The notes beneath the pieces were generated by a model that was given only the letters and a program-made list of their open reading frames with translations, searched no databases and was not told where the DNA came from. DNA of 64,000 nt from Paracidovorax wautersii (GTDB taxonomy: Bacteria > Pseudomonadota > Gammaproteobacteria > Burkholderiales > Burkholderiaceae_C). The translations under genes and the position numbers were made by a program. Of this stretch, positions 8,961 through 16,796 are shown piece by piece. Position 1 is the stretch's first letter; each line of letters begins with the position of its first letter. The stretch spans positions 110,922 through 174,921 of the forward strand of contig NZ_FONX01000011.1 of the NCBI RefSeq assembly GCF_900113035.1, written 5' to 3'.

Positions 8961-9794
8961 ATGCTCATGTACCCGCATATCGATCCCATCGCCCTGAAAC
9001 TGGGGCCGCTCGCCATTCACTGGTATGGCCTGACCTATCTGGCCGCCTTCGGCCTCTTCATGCTGCTGGGCACGCTGCGCCTGCGGCACCAGCCCTATGC
9101 CTCGATGACCGGCGCGCAGGCCTGGAGCCGGCGCGACGTGGAGGACATCCTCTTCCTCGGCGTGCTCGGCGTGGTGGTCGGCGGCCGGCTGGGCTATTGC
9201 CTCTTCTACAAGCCCGGCTACTACCTCTCGCACCCGCTCGAGATCTTCTACATCTGGCAAGGCGGCATGAGCTTTCACGGCGGCTTGCTGGGCGTGATCC
9301 TGTCGATGCTCTGGTTCGCGCGCTCGCGCCATCGCCCCTGGCTGCAGGTGGCCGATTTCGTGGCGCCCTGCGTGCCCACGGGCCTGGCGGCCGGCCGCAT
9401 CGGCAACTTCATCAACGGCGAGCTGTGGGGGCGCTTCGCCGACCCGTCGCTGCCCTGGGCCATGGTGTTCCCGCAAAGCGGCTCCATGCAGCCGCGCCAC
9501 CCCTCGCAGATCTACCAGTTCCTGATGGAAGGGCTGCTGCTCTTCGTGCTGCTCTGGCTCTACGCGCGCCGCGAACGGCGCCAGGGCGAGGTGGCGGCGG
9601 CCTTCCTGGTCGGCTACGGGTGCTTCCGCTTCATCGCCGAATACTTCCGCGAGCCCGACGCCTTCCTGGGCCTGCTGTCGCTGGGCATGAGCATGGGCCA
9701 GTGGCTCTGCCTGCCCATGATCGCCGGCGGCGTGGCGCTCTGGGTCTGGGCGCAGCGGCACAGCCCTGCGCCGCAGGCGCGGCATTCGGGCTAG
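8961..9794 (+). CDS. lgt: prolipoprotein diacylglyceryl transferase
   Basis: A 277-residue inner-membrane enzyme that transfers diacylglycerol from phosphatidylglycerol to the lipobox cysteine of prolipoproteins. Visible motifs are HWYGLTYL near the N-terminus, [11 protein letters not shown], and the signature [13 protein letters not shown]. Multiple hydrophobic segments fit the seven-helix topology. ATG 8961 starts the conserved N-terminus. The stop at 9794 is 11 bases from the converging MFS gene, so there is no room for a separate terminator. Confidence 0.97.
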   Translation: MLMYPHIDPIALKLGPLAIHWYGLTYLAAFGLFMLLGTLRLRHQPYASMTGAQAWSRRDVEDILFLGVLGVVVGGRLGYCLFYKPGYYLSHPLEIFYIWQGGMSFHGGLLGVILSMLWFARSRHRPWLQVADFVAPCVPTGLAAGRIGNFINGELWGRFADPSLPWAMVFPQSGSMQPRHPSQIYQFLMEGLLLFVLLWLYARRERRQGEVAAAFLVGYGCFRFIAEYFREPDAFLGLLSLGMSMGQWLCLPMIAGGVALWVWAQRHSPAPQARHSG

Positions 9795-9804
9795 ATAGGC
9801 GCAC

Positions 9805-10962
9805 TCAGGCGCGCGGCGCCGCTTGAGGCCGCAGCGCCAGGGCCGCCAGCGCCAGCAAGGGCAGGGCGGCGATATTGATCGCCGTCCAGCCGATGCCCGC
9901 GAGCAGCGCGCCCGAGCCGAACGACATCGCCACCGCCGTCGCGCCGTTGCAAAGCTCCATCAACGCCTGCGCGGCGCCGCGCTCCTCCGGCGCATGGCTT
10001 TCGGCCAGCAGCGTGGTGCCGGCCACCAGCATCAGGTTCCAGCCCAGGCCCAGCAGCAGCGAGCTGACGAAGAACTGCACCATCTCCACGCCCGAGAGGG
10101 CGATGCAGGCGCTGGCCGCGATCAGCGCGGCGCCCGTGGCCGCCACGCGGCGCGTGCCCCAGCGGTCCACCAGGGCGCCGGCGAAGAAGGCCGGCAGGAA
10201 CATGCCCACCACATGCCACTGGATCACGCGCGCCGCCGATGCGGTGGAAAAGCCGCAGCCGTCCATGGCCAGCGGCGTGGCGTTCATCACCAGGATCATC
10301 AGCCCGTGTCCGATGGCCGTCATCAGCACGGCCGCACGCAGCGCGGGCCGCGCCAGCAGGGCGCGCAAGGCCCCGGGCGCGGGCCGCGGCAGGCCGGCGG
10401 TGCCGGCGGGCAGCCGCGAGACCGTGGCCACGCCCAGCGCCGCCAGCACGGCGATCGCCAGATAGGCCCCGGTGAATGGCGTGGCGAGCGCGTCGCGCGA
10501 CCAGACCGCGAGCGGCGGCGCCAGCAGCGCCGCGCACAGGCCGCCCCCCACCACGCAGGCCGCGGCCCGGCCACGGCGCTGCGGCGGCACGGCTTCGAGC
10601 GCGGCATGGCGGTAGAAGCCTGACGAGGCCTGATAGACGCCGATGCCCGCCGCCCCCAGGCACAGCAGCGCGAAGCTGCCCCGCTGCAGCGCCAGCGCGC
10701 AGACCAGTCCGCCCGCCACGCCCAGCCCCGCACCCAGCATCAGACCCGGCCGGCGGCCATGGCGCTGCATGGCCGCCGACAGCGGCATCACTGCCAGCAG
10801 GTTGCCCAGCACCAGCAGGGCCAGCGGCAGCGTGGCCAGCGCGGCCGTGGACGCGAGCCGCAGCCCGGCCAGCGAGGTGAGCGTGATGCCGATGATGGAA
10901 CACGACCAGTAGAGCGCCTGGGCGGCGAACAGCAGGCGGATGGTGGGGTTGAGCAAGAGCAT
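9805..10962 (-). CDS. MFS transporter, likely drug or metabolite exporter
   Basis: A 385-residue major facilitator with about twelve hydrophobic segments. A loop motif A-like QRHGRRPGLMLGAG follows helix 2, and GALVDRWGTRRVAATG sits at the equivalent place in the second half. The substrate cannot be read from the sequence. ATG 10962 is chosen because the frame further upstream lacks hydrophobic character. It lies in the same orientation as, and about 135 bases downstream of, the GlxA-type regulator at 11098-12126, so co-regulation is possible. Confidence 0.8.
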   Translation of the reverse strand: MLLLNPTIRLLFAAQALYWSCSIIGITLTSLAGLRLASTAALATLPLALLVLGNLLAVMPLSAAMQRHGRRPGLMLGAGLGVAGGLVCALALQRGSFALLCLGAAGIGVYQASSGFYRHAALEAVPPQRRGRAAACVVGGGLCAALLAPPLAVWSRDALATPFTGAYLAIAVLAALGVATVSRLPAGTAGLPRPAPGALRALLARPALRAAVLMTAIGHGLMILVMNATPLAMDGCGFSTASAARVIQWHVVGMFLPAFFAGALVDRWGTRRVAATGAALIAASACIALSGVEMVQFFVSSLLLGLGWNLMLVAGTTLLAESHAPEERGAAQALMELCNGATAVAMSFGSGALLAGIGWTAINIAALPLLALAALALRPQAAPRA

Positions 10963-11097
10963 GGCGTCTGAGGGCTGGCAGTGGTTGGAGATGGATGGAG
11001 CGTCGAAAGCGGAAAGAGCAGGGCACGGCGCGGCCTGCACTGCGGTGCAGCGGCGGCGGAACCGGTTCGAGCGGGGCGGGGGCGGAAAAAGGCGGTG

Positions 11098-12126
11098 TCA
11101 GCCGGAGCCGTCGGCCGCCTCGGGCCCGAAGCGCTGGGCGAAGGCCTGGGGGCTCACGGCCAGTTGGCGGTGGAAGGCGCGCCGCAGCGTCTCGGCGTGC
11201 TGGAAGCCGCAAAGCCGCGCCACGGTCGCCACCGACGCCTGTCCGTGCGAGAGCAGGGCGGAGGCTGCTTCCACGCGCACCCGTTCCACGTAGCGGCCGG
11301 GCGTGGTGCCCAGCTCGCGCTGGAACACGCGCGTGAGCGTGCGCGGCGGCATGCACGAGCGCTCGGCCAGCGCGTCCAGCGACAGGTCTTCGCCCAAGTG
11401 GCCGGGAATCCATTCCAGCAGCGGTGTGAGGCGTGGCGCGTGCTGCGCATCGGGCGCGACCAGCCGGCTGAACTGTGTCTGCCCGCCGGGCCGGCGCAGG
11501 TAGATCACCAGCCTCCGCGCCACGGCCAGCGCCAGCGAGCGGCCCAGGTCGTGCTCCAGCAGCGCCAGCGCCAGGTCGATGCCCGAGCTGACGCCGGCCG
11601 AGGTGAAGACATGCGCGTCGCCCTGCAGCCCGGCCGGGTCGTAGGTGTGCAGGCGCTCGCCCTGCAGGCGCACCTGCGGATGGCGCTCCCGCAGCTCGGC
11701 GATGCGTTCCCAGTGCGTGGTGGCGGGGCGCCCGTCCAGCAGGCCGGCCTGCGCGAGCAGCAGCGCCCCGGAGCAGACGGAACCCAGCCGCGCCACCACC
11801 GGCTCGGCACGGCGCAGCCAGTCCAGCAGCGCCGCATTGCCCAGCTGCGCGGCCACGCCCTGGCCGCCGGGCACGAGCAGCGTGTGCAGGCCCGCGAGCG
11901 GTTCGTCGGCATAGGCGGCCTGTGCCAGCGTCTCGAAGCCTGCCGAGCAGGCCACCGGCCCGGGCGCTTCGGCCAGCAGGCGCAGCGCATAGGCGGGCGC
12001 GCGGCCCTGGCGGGCCAGCTCGTCGTTGGCCGAAGCCATGACCTGCATGGGTCCGACCACGTCCAGGCTCATGAAGCCGGGGTAGAGCAGGCAGGCGAAG
12101 GTGCGACGAGGCGGCGGCAGGGGCAT
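11098..12126 (-). CDS. GlxA family AraC-type transcriptional regulator
   Basis: A 342-residue regulator. Residues about 8-180 form a DJ-1/PfpI-like domain with the nucleophile-elbow-like GSVCSGALLLAQAG, as in GlxA-type regulators. The C-terminal about 100 residues hold the double helix-turn-helix of AraC/XylS proteins (LDALAERSCMPPRTLTRVFQ, then VATVARLCGFQHAETLRRAF). ATG 12126 is chosen because upstream sequence is Arg/Pro-rich and non-conserved. It probably controls the MFS gene downstream; the inducer is unknown. It is divergent from the GntR gene of the malonate operon. Confidence 0.88.
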   Translation of the reverse strand: MPLPPPRRTFACLLYPGFMSLDVVGPMQVMASANDELARQGRAPAYALRLLAEAPGPVACSAGFETLAQAAYADEPLAGLHTLLVPGGQGVAAQLGNAALLDWLRRAEPVVARLGSVCSGALLLAQAGLLDGRPATTHWERIAELRERHPQVRLQGERLHTYDPAGLQGDAHVFTSAGVSSGIDLALALLEHDLGRSLALAVARRLVIYLRRPGGQTQFSRLVAPDAQHAPRLTPLLEWIPGHLGEDLSLDALAERSCMPPRTLTRVFQRELGTTPGRYVERVRVEAASALLSHGQASVATVARLCGFQHAETLRRAFHRQLAVSPQAFAQRFGPEAADGSG

Positions 12127-12498
12127 GCGGGGAAGTGTCCGGCGATGCGCCCGTGGCTGCAATGACAATGGCCCCACTTTTTCGGCCACTTTCCTGGATG
12201 GCAGAGGACAGGAAGGTCTGCCTTTTCGCTCACCCCGCAGCTTGCCCCTCAGCTCGCGCCGAGCCGTGCCAATCCCGGTGAATTGCCGGATCGGGCAGGC
12301 GATGGAAGCCTTCTCCGTTCGGGTTGTTGCGTAGAGCCTGATCCCGCCGGCAAAGCCATAATTACGCAAAATCATGCGAAATGATGGGCGCCCAGGAGAC
12401 CTGCCGAGGCCTTGCGGATGAGGGGAGATGGGGAGCCAAGACCCGCCGCCCAGCCTGCCCGCTCCGCCCGTCCATCATTCGCCGACCCAAGGACCGCC
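12127..12498. other. divergent intergenic region between glxA-type and gntR genes
   Basis: This 372-base stretch has no gene. It holds the candidate operator at 12371-12385 in a locally AT-rich patch (about 12355-12390) and a ribosome binding site AAGGA at 12489-12493. Promoters for both flanking genes should lie here, but I could not define them. Confidence 0.5.
12371..12385. promoter_or_regulatory. candidate operator, ATCAT-N5-ATGAT
   Basis: ATCAT (12371-12375) and ATGAT (12381-12385) form an inverted repeat with spacer GCGAA. An offset direct repeat (GCAAAATCAT / GCGAAATGAT) overlaps it. Size and position suit a GntR/FadR-type dimer controlling the malonate operon, but the GlxA-type regulator could use it instead. 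Confidence 0.4.
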
Positions 12499-13191
12499 AT
12501 GCCCCCCGCGCTTGCCGCCGCCCCGCGTTCCCCGTCGCCTTCGCTGCATGCCGAGGTGGCCGAGCGGCTGCGCGGGCAGATCTTCGCGGGCGCGCTGCCG
12601 CCCGGCAGCTTCCTGGACGAGGCGGCGCTCTGCGAGCGCCTCGCCATCTCCCGCACGCCGCTGCGCGAGGCGCTGAAGGTGCTGGTGGCCGAAGGCCTGC
12701 TGCGCCATGAGCCGCGGCGCGGCTGCTTCGTGGCCGAGGTGACCGAGCGCGACCTGGACGAGATCTTCCCCGTGATCGCGCTGCTGGAAGGGCGCGCCGC
12801 CCACGAGGCCACCGAGCGCGCCGGCAGCGCCGACATCGCCGCGCTGCAGGTGCTGCACCAGCGCCTGCAGGAGCATGCCGAGGCCGGCCGCATCGACGCC
12901 TACTACGAGGCCAACTACGCCATCCACGAGGCCTTCATCACCCTGGCCGACAACCGCTGGCTGGCCCAGGTGATCGGCGACCTGCGCCGCATCCTGCGCC
13001 TGGCGCGCCACCAGACGCTGCATGTGCCCGGCCGGCTGCAGCAGAGCCTGCACGAGCATCTGGCCGTCTTCGCCGCGCTGCAGCGCCGCGACGCCGCCGC
13101 CGCCGAAGAGGCCATGCGCCGACACGTCCTCGCCCAGCGCGACGCGCTGCGCGACATCGCCCGCAACCACCATTCACGGATCGCACCATGA
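12499..13191 (+). CDS. GntR family (FadR subfamily) regulator, probable MatR-type malonate regulator
   Basis: A 230-residue regulator. Residues about 12-80 form a winged helix-turn-helix (VAERLRGQIFAGALPPGS, then CERLAISRTPLREALKVL). Residues about 90-215 form an all-helical FCD ligand domain with metal-binding-type His residues (NYAIHEAF, SLHEHLAVF, RRHVLAQRD). AAGGA at 12489-12493 supports ATG 12499. The stop overlaps the start of the malonyl-CoA decarboxylase gene by four bases (ATGA), so regulator and enzymes are probably one transcript. By position it should sense malonate or a malonyl compound; this is inference. Confidence 0.9.
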   Translation: MPPALAAAPRSPSPSLHAEVAERLRGQIFAGALPPGSFLDEAALCERLAISRTPLREALKVLVAEGLLRHEPRRGCFVAEVTERDLDEIFPVIALLEGRAAHEATERAGSADIAALQVLHQRLQEHAEAGRIDAYYEANYAIHEAFITLADNRWLAQVIGDLRRILRLARHQTLHVPGRLQQSLHEHLAVFAALQRRDAAAAEEAMRRHVLAQRDALRDIARNHHSRIAP

Positions 13192-14654
13192 ACGCAGCCA
13201 CCACCTGGATCTCGCGCAAGGTCTCGCGCCTGAGCCCCCTCGACCCCAAGGCGGAGGCCGCCGAGGGCAGCGGCGCCGGCGCGGCAACGAAGCCCGCGAA
13301 GGCCGCCGTGCCGCGCACCACCGCCGAGCGGCTGGCCGCCACGCTGCGCCGCGGCAACGAAGCCCTGTCGCCACGCGCGCTGCGCCGCCTGCTGGCCGAT
13401 CTGCAGGAAGTGGTGGCGCCCCGCGTGAGCGAGGTGGAGGGCGGCCGCCGCGCCGAGGCCGTGGCCGCCTGGTATGCCCAGGCCCAGCCCGAGGAGCGCC
13501 GCGACATGTGGCTGCTGATGTGCGAGCAGTTCGCGGCCGATGCCGAGCGCGTCAAGAGCGCCCGCCAGCGCCACGAAGCCGCCGCCGGCACGGCCGACGA
13601 GCCGCAGGCCGAGATGCACCTGCGCCGCGCGCTGGTTTCGCCGCGCACGCGCCTGCTGCAGCGCTTTTCCGTCTTCCCGCAGGGCATGCGCTTTCTGGTG
13701 GACCTGCGCGCCGAGCTGCTGCCGCACCTCAAGGCCGACAAGCGCCTCCTGCCGCTCGACGCCGAGCTGGAGCATCTCTTTTCCACCTGGTTCGACGTGG
13801 CCTTTCTGGAGCTCAAGCGCCTGTCCTGGGATTCGCCCGCATCGCTGCTGGAAAAGCTCATCAAGTACGAGGCCGTCCACGACATCCGCAGCTGGGCCGA
13901 CCTGAAGAACCGGCTCGACAGCGACCGGCGCTGCTACGGCTTCTTCCACCCGCGCCTGCCCAATGAGCCGCTGATCTTCGTCGAGGTGGCGCTGCTGGCC
14001 GATCTCTCCAGCAGCATCACGCCGCTGCTGGACGAATCGGCCGCGCCGGCCGACCTTGCGCGCGCCACCACCGCCATCTTTTATTCGATCAGCAACACCC
14101 AGACCGGCCTGCGCGGCGTGAGCTTCGGCGATTCGCTCATCAAGAACGTGGTGGAGACGCTGACCGAAGAATTCCCGCGCCTGCGCACCTTCGCCACGCT
14201 CTCGCCCATTCCGGGCTTCCGCGCCTGGTTCAACAAGCAGTGCGCCGCCGCCATCGAGGGCCTGGACGACAAGCGCCGCGCCGAGCTGGGCCGCGCCGTG
14301 GGCTTCGAGCCGCCGCAGGCCGCGCACGTGCTGGCCGCCGCCGACAAGGCGCTGGACCTGCCGATCAAGTCACCCGTGCGCCAGCTGCTGCTGCAGTGCG
14401 CCGCGCAGTACCTGGGCCGCGAGCTGCAGGACGGCAAGCCGCTGGATGCGGTGGCGCGCTTCCACCTGGGCAACGGCGCGCGCGTGGAGCGCCTGAACTG
14501 GGCCGGCGACCCGTCGGCCAAGGGCGTCAAGCAGTCCTTCGGGCTCATGGTCAACTATCTCTACGACCTCAAGCGCATAGACAAGCACCGCAGCCTGCTG
14601 GCCGACGGGCGCGTGCCCATGTCCAGCGACATCGAAAGCCTGTGCCGGGGCTGA
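13188..14654 (+). CDS. matA: malonyl-CoA decarboxylase
   Basis: A 488-residue enzyme of the malonyl-CoA decarboxylase family, converting malonyl-CoA to acetyl-CoA and CO2. The helical N-terminal region spans roughly residues 40-200 and the GNAT-like catalytic region the rest. FHPRLPNEPLIFVEVALL, SISNTQTGLRGVSFG, FATLSPIPGFRAW and FHLGNGARVERLNW are the strongly conserved family segments. The translation start overlaps the gntR stop. The enzyme completes the pathway started by MatB at 16797: malonate to malonyl-CoA to acetyl-CoA. The symbol follows the rhizobial mat system. Confidence 0.95.
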   Translation: MNAATTWISRKVSRLSPLDPKAEAAEGSGAGAATKPAKAAVPRTTAERLAATLRRGNEALSPRALRRLLADLQEVVAPRVSEVEGGRRAEAVAAWYAQAQPEERRDMWLLMCEQFAADAERVKSARQRHEAAAGTADEPQAEMHLRRALVSPRTRLLQRFSVFPQGMRFLVDLRAELLPHLKADKRLLPLDAELEHLFSTWFDVAFLELKRLSWDSPASLLEKLIKYEAVHDIRSWADLKNRLDSDRRCYGFFHPRLPNEPLIFVEVALLADLSSSITPLLDESAAPADLARATTAIFYSISNTQTGLRGVSFGDSLIKNVVETLTEEFPRLRTFATLSPIPGFRAWFNKQCAAAIEGLDDKRRAELGRAVGFEPPQAAHVLAAADKALDLPIKSPVRQLLLQCAAQYLGRELQDGKPLDAVARFHLGNGARVERLNWAGDPSAKGVKQSFGLMVNYLYDLKRIDKHRSLLADGRVPMSSDIESLCRG

Positions 14655-14772
14655 GCCCAGGCACAGGCCCGCTGGCGCGGCGCGTGGCGCAGGGCCACCG
14701 CGCGCCTTCTGCGTTCCATTCCATTCCTTCCAGAGCGTTCACTACAACCACGACGACAGGAGACAAAAGGAA

Positions 14773-15843
14773 ATGAAGCCATCTCTCGCAAGCATCGGCC
14801 TGGCGGACCCGTCCGCGGCCCCCGCGGGCCCGCCCGCGCGCTCGCTTTCCCGCCGCGCCTGGCTGCAGGCGGCCGGCGCCGCGGGGCTCGCTGCCACCGG
14901 CGCGGTGCCCAGCGCCTGGGCGCAGGGGCAGCCCGGGGCGGCCGGCTGGCCCGCCAAGCCGGTCACGCTGGTCGTGCCGTTCCCGGCCGGCGGCGGCACC
15001 GACGCCTTCGCCCGGCCGCTGGCCGCGCAGTTCAGCAAATCCACCGGCAAGAGCCTGATCATCGACAACCGGGGCGGCGCGGGCGGCACGGTGGGCGCGA
15101 GCTACGCGGCCAAGGCGGCGGGCGACGGCTACACGCTCTTCATGGGCGGCACGCACCACGCCATCGCGCCGGCCATGTATCCCAGGCTCGACTACGACAT
15201 CGAGCGCGACTTCATCCCGCTCGCCCTGCTGGCCAGCGTGCCGCAGGTGGTGGTGGTGAATCCGCGCGTGGTCAAGGCCACCACCATGGCGCAGTTCCTC
15301 GACTACCTGCGCGCCAACCCGGGCAAGCTCAACTACGCCTCGGCCGGCTCGGGCTCGGCCCACCATCTGGCGGGCGAGCTGTTCAAGCTGCAGACCGGCA
15401 CCTTCATCACGCACATCCCCTACCGGGGCGCGGGCCCGGCGCTGCAGGACCTGATCGGCGGCAACGTGGACATGATGTTCGACGGCCTGGGCTCGTCGGC
15501 CGCGCACATCAAGGCCGGGCGCATCCGCGCGCTGATGGTGGCCGGCGGGCACCGCAACCCGGCCTTCCCCGACGTGCCCTGCGCGGCCGAGGTGGGCCTG
15601 CGCGACTACAACGTCACCACCTGGTACGGCCTCTGGGCGCCCAAGGGCACGCCGGCCGACATGCAGGCGCGCATCGTGGGCGAGGTGCGCAAGCTGGGCG
15701 CGGCCGACGAGATCAAGACCGCCTGGGCCGCCAACGGCGCCGAGTTCGGCAGCCTCACGCAGCCGCAATACGCCGCCTTCGTGAGCGCCGAGGTCAAGCG
15801 CTGGGCGCAGGTGGTCAAGGCTTCCGGCGCCACGCTGGAATGA
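14773..15843 (+). CDS. Bug (TctC-like) periplasmic solute-binding protein with Tat-like signal
   Basis: A 356-residue tripartite tricarboxylate transporter family binding protein. Residues 1-53 contain a Tat-like signal (SRRAWLQAAGAAGLAATG ... AWA). The mature part starts with WPAKPVTLVVPFPAGGGTD, the classic Bug opening, and contains GSGSAHHLAGELFK and YRGAGPALQDLIGG. AGGAGAC (14759-14765) supports the ATG. No TctA/TctB membrane genes are nearby, as is common for these proteins in Burkholderiales. In this operon it probably binds malonate or a related dicarboxylate; that is inference. Its stop overlaps the next start (ATGA). Confidence 0.9.
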   Translation: MKPSLASIGLADPSAAPAGPPARSLSRRAWLQAAGAAGLAATGAVPSAWAQGQPGAAGWPAKPVTLVVPFPAGGGTDAFARPLAAQFSKSTGKSLIIDNRGGAGGTVGASYAAKAAGDGYTLFMGGTHHAIAPAMYPRLDYDIERDFIPLALLASVPQVVVVNPRVVKATTMAQFLDYLRANPGKLNYASAGSGSAHHLAGELFKLQTGTFITHIPYRGAGPALQDLIGGNVDMMFDGLGSSAAHIKAGRIRALMVAGGHRNPAFPDVPCAAEVGLRDYNVTTWYGLWAPKGTPADMQARIVGEVRKLGAADEIKTAWAANGAEFGSLTQPQYAAFVSAEVKRWAQVVKASGATLE

Positions 15844-16736
15844 ACGATGCGGCAACGAGCGAAAGGGTGCCGATGACGGCCGCAGCGCAAGTGATCGCGG
15901 CCCCGGCCGCAGGCGATGCCGGCGCGGCCGGCGTGTGGCGCGTGGCCCTCAGCCACCCGGGGCGGCTCAACGCCATGTCGCGCGCCATGTGGCGGCAGCT
16001 GCGCGCCGTCTTCGAGCAAGTGCAGGCCCGCGCCGACGTGCGTTGCGTGATCGTGGAGGGCGCCGCCAGCACGCTCGGCGAGCCGGCAGCCTTCTGCGCG
16101 GGCGGCGACATCTCCGAATACCCGCTGTTCCGCTTCGACGCCGACCAGCTGCGCGACTTCCACGAAGGCGATGTCTGGGGCGGCCTCGCCGCCATGCAGG
16201 CCTGCGACGTGCCCATCGTCGCGGGCATCGCCGGCGCCTGCATGGGCGCGGGCGTGGAGATCGCCAGCTGCTGCGACCTGCGCATCGCCGAGCCGGCTGC
16301 GCGCTTCGGTGCGCCCATCGCCCGGCTGGGCTTTCCGATGGCGCCGCGCGAGGCGCAGCTCGTGGCCGGCGCCGTGGGCGCGATGACCGCGCGCCAGATG
16401 CTGCTGGAGGCCGCCACCTTCGACGCGCACGAGATGGCGCAGCGCGGCTTTTTGAGCCGCGTGGTGCCGGCCGCCGAACTGCAGGCCCAGGTGCTGGCCA
16501 CGGCGCAGCGCATCGCCGCGCTGGCCCCCCAGGCCGCGCGGCTCAACAAGCGCACGCTGCGCGCGCTCTCCGCTGGCGGCCATGAAGAAAAATGGCCTGC
16601 AGCCCAGGACGGGAGCGCGCATTCAGCTATCGATTTAATAGCGGACATAGGCTTCGACCCGTATGCCTATGCCGACAGTGCCGAGCACCGCGAAGGCATC
16701 GCCGCCTTCCTCGCCAAGCGCAAGCCGGTCTTCTGA
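15840..16736 (+). CDS. enoyl-CoA hydratase/isomerase family protein
   Basis: A 298-residue crotonase-fold protein. Oxyanion-hole segments are visible as AFCAGGDISEY and GIAGACMGAGVEIASCCDLRIAE. The usual second catalytic Glu region reads APIARLGFP, so activity may differ from a classical hydratase. The first start (15840) overlaps the Bug gene stop; ATG 15873 is a second possibility. It sits between malonate genes, so a malonyl- or short-chain acyl-CoA substrate is likely but unproven. Codons near 16581-16645 read through a copy of the dispersed GCTAT repeat, adding an Ala/Asp-rich patch just before the conserved C-terminal EHREGIAAFLAKRKPVF. Confidence 0.85.
   Translation: MNDAATSERVPMTAAAQVIAAPAAGDAGAAGVWRVALSHPGRLNAMSRAMWRQLRAVFEQVQARADVRCVIVEGAASTLGEPAAFCAGGDISEYPLFRFDADQLRDFHEGDVWGGLAAMQACDVPIVAGIAGACMGAGVEIASCCDLRIAEPAARFGAPIARLGFPMAPREAQLVAGAVGAMTARQMLLEAATFDAHEMAQRGFLSRVVPAAELQAQVLATAQRIAALAPQAARLNKRTLRALSAGGHEEKWPAAQDGSAHSAIDLIADIGFDPYAYADSAEHREGIAAFLAKRKPVF
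16626..16642. repeat. dispersed GCTAT-N7-ATAGC repeat, copy 3, inside a coding sequence
   Basis: GCTAT (16626-16630) and ATAGC (16638-16642) with a seven-base spacer. The preceding bases (16581-16625, including GAAAAATGGCCTGCAG) look like the GC-rich arm I recall beside this repeat in Comamonadaceae genomes. It is translated in frame as part of the enoyl-CoA hydratase-like protein. Confidence 0.6.
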
Positions 16737-16796
16737 CGATCCTCCTTCTTTCCTTTCCGGACTCTTCCTCCACCCTTTTCTTCGACACCTTTCGCC

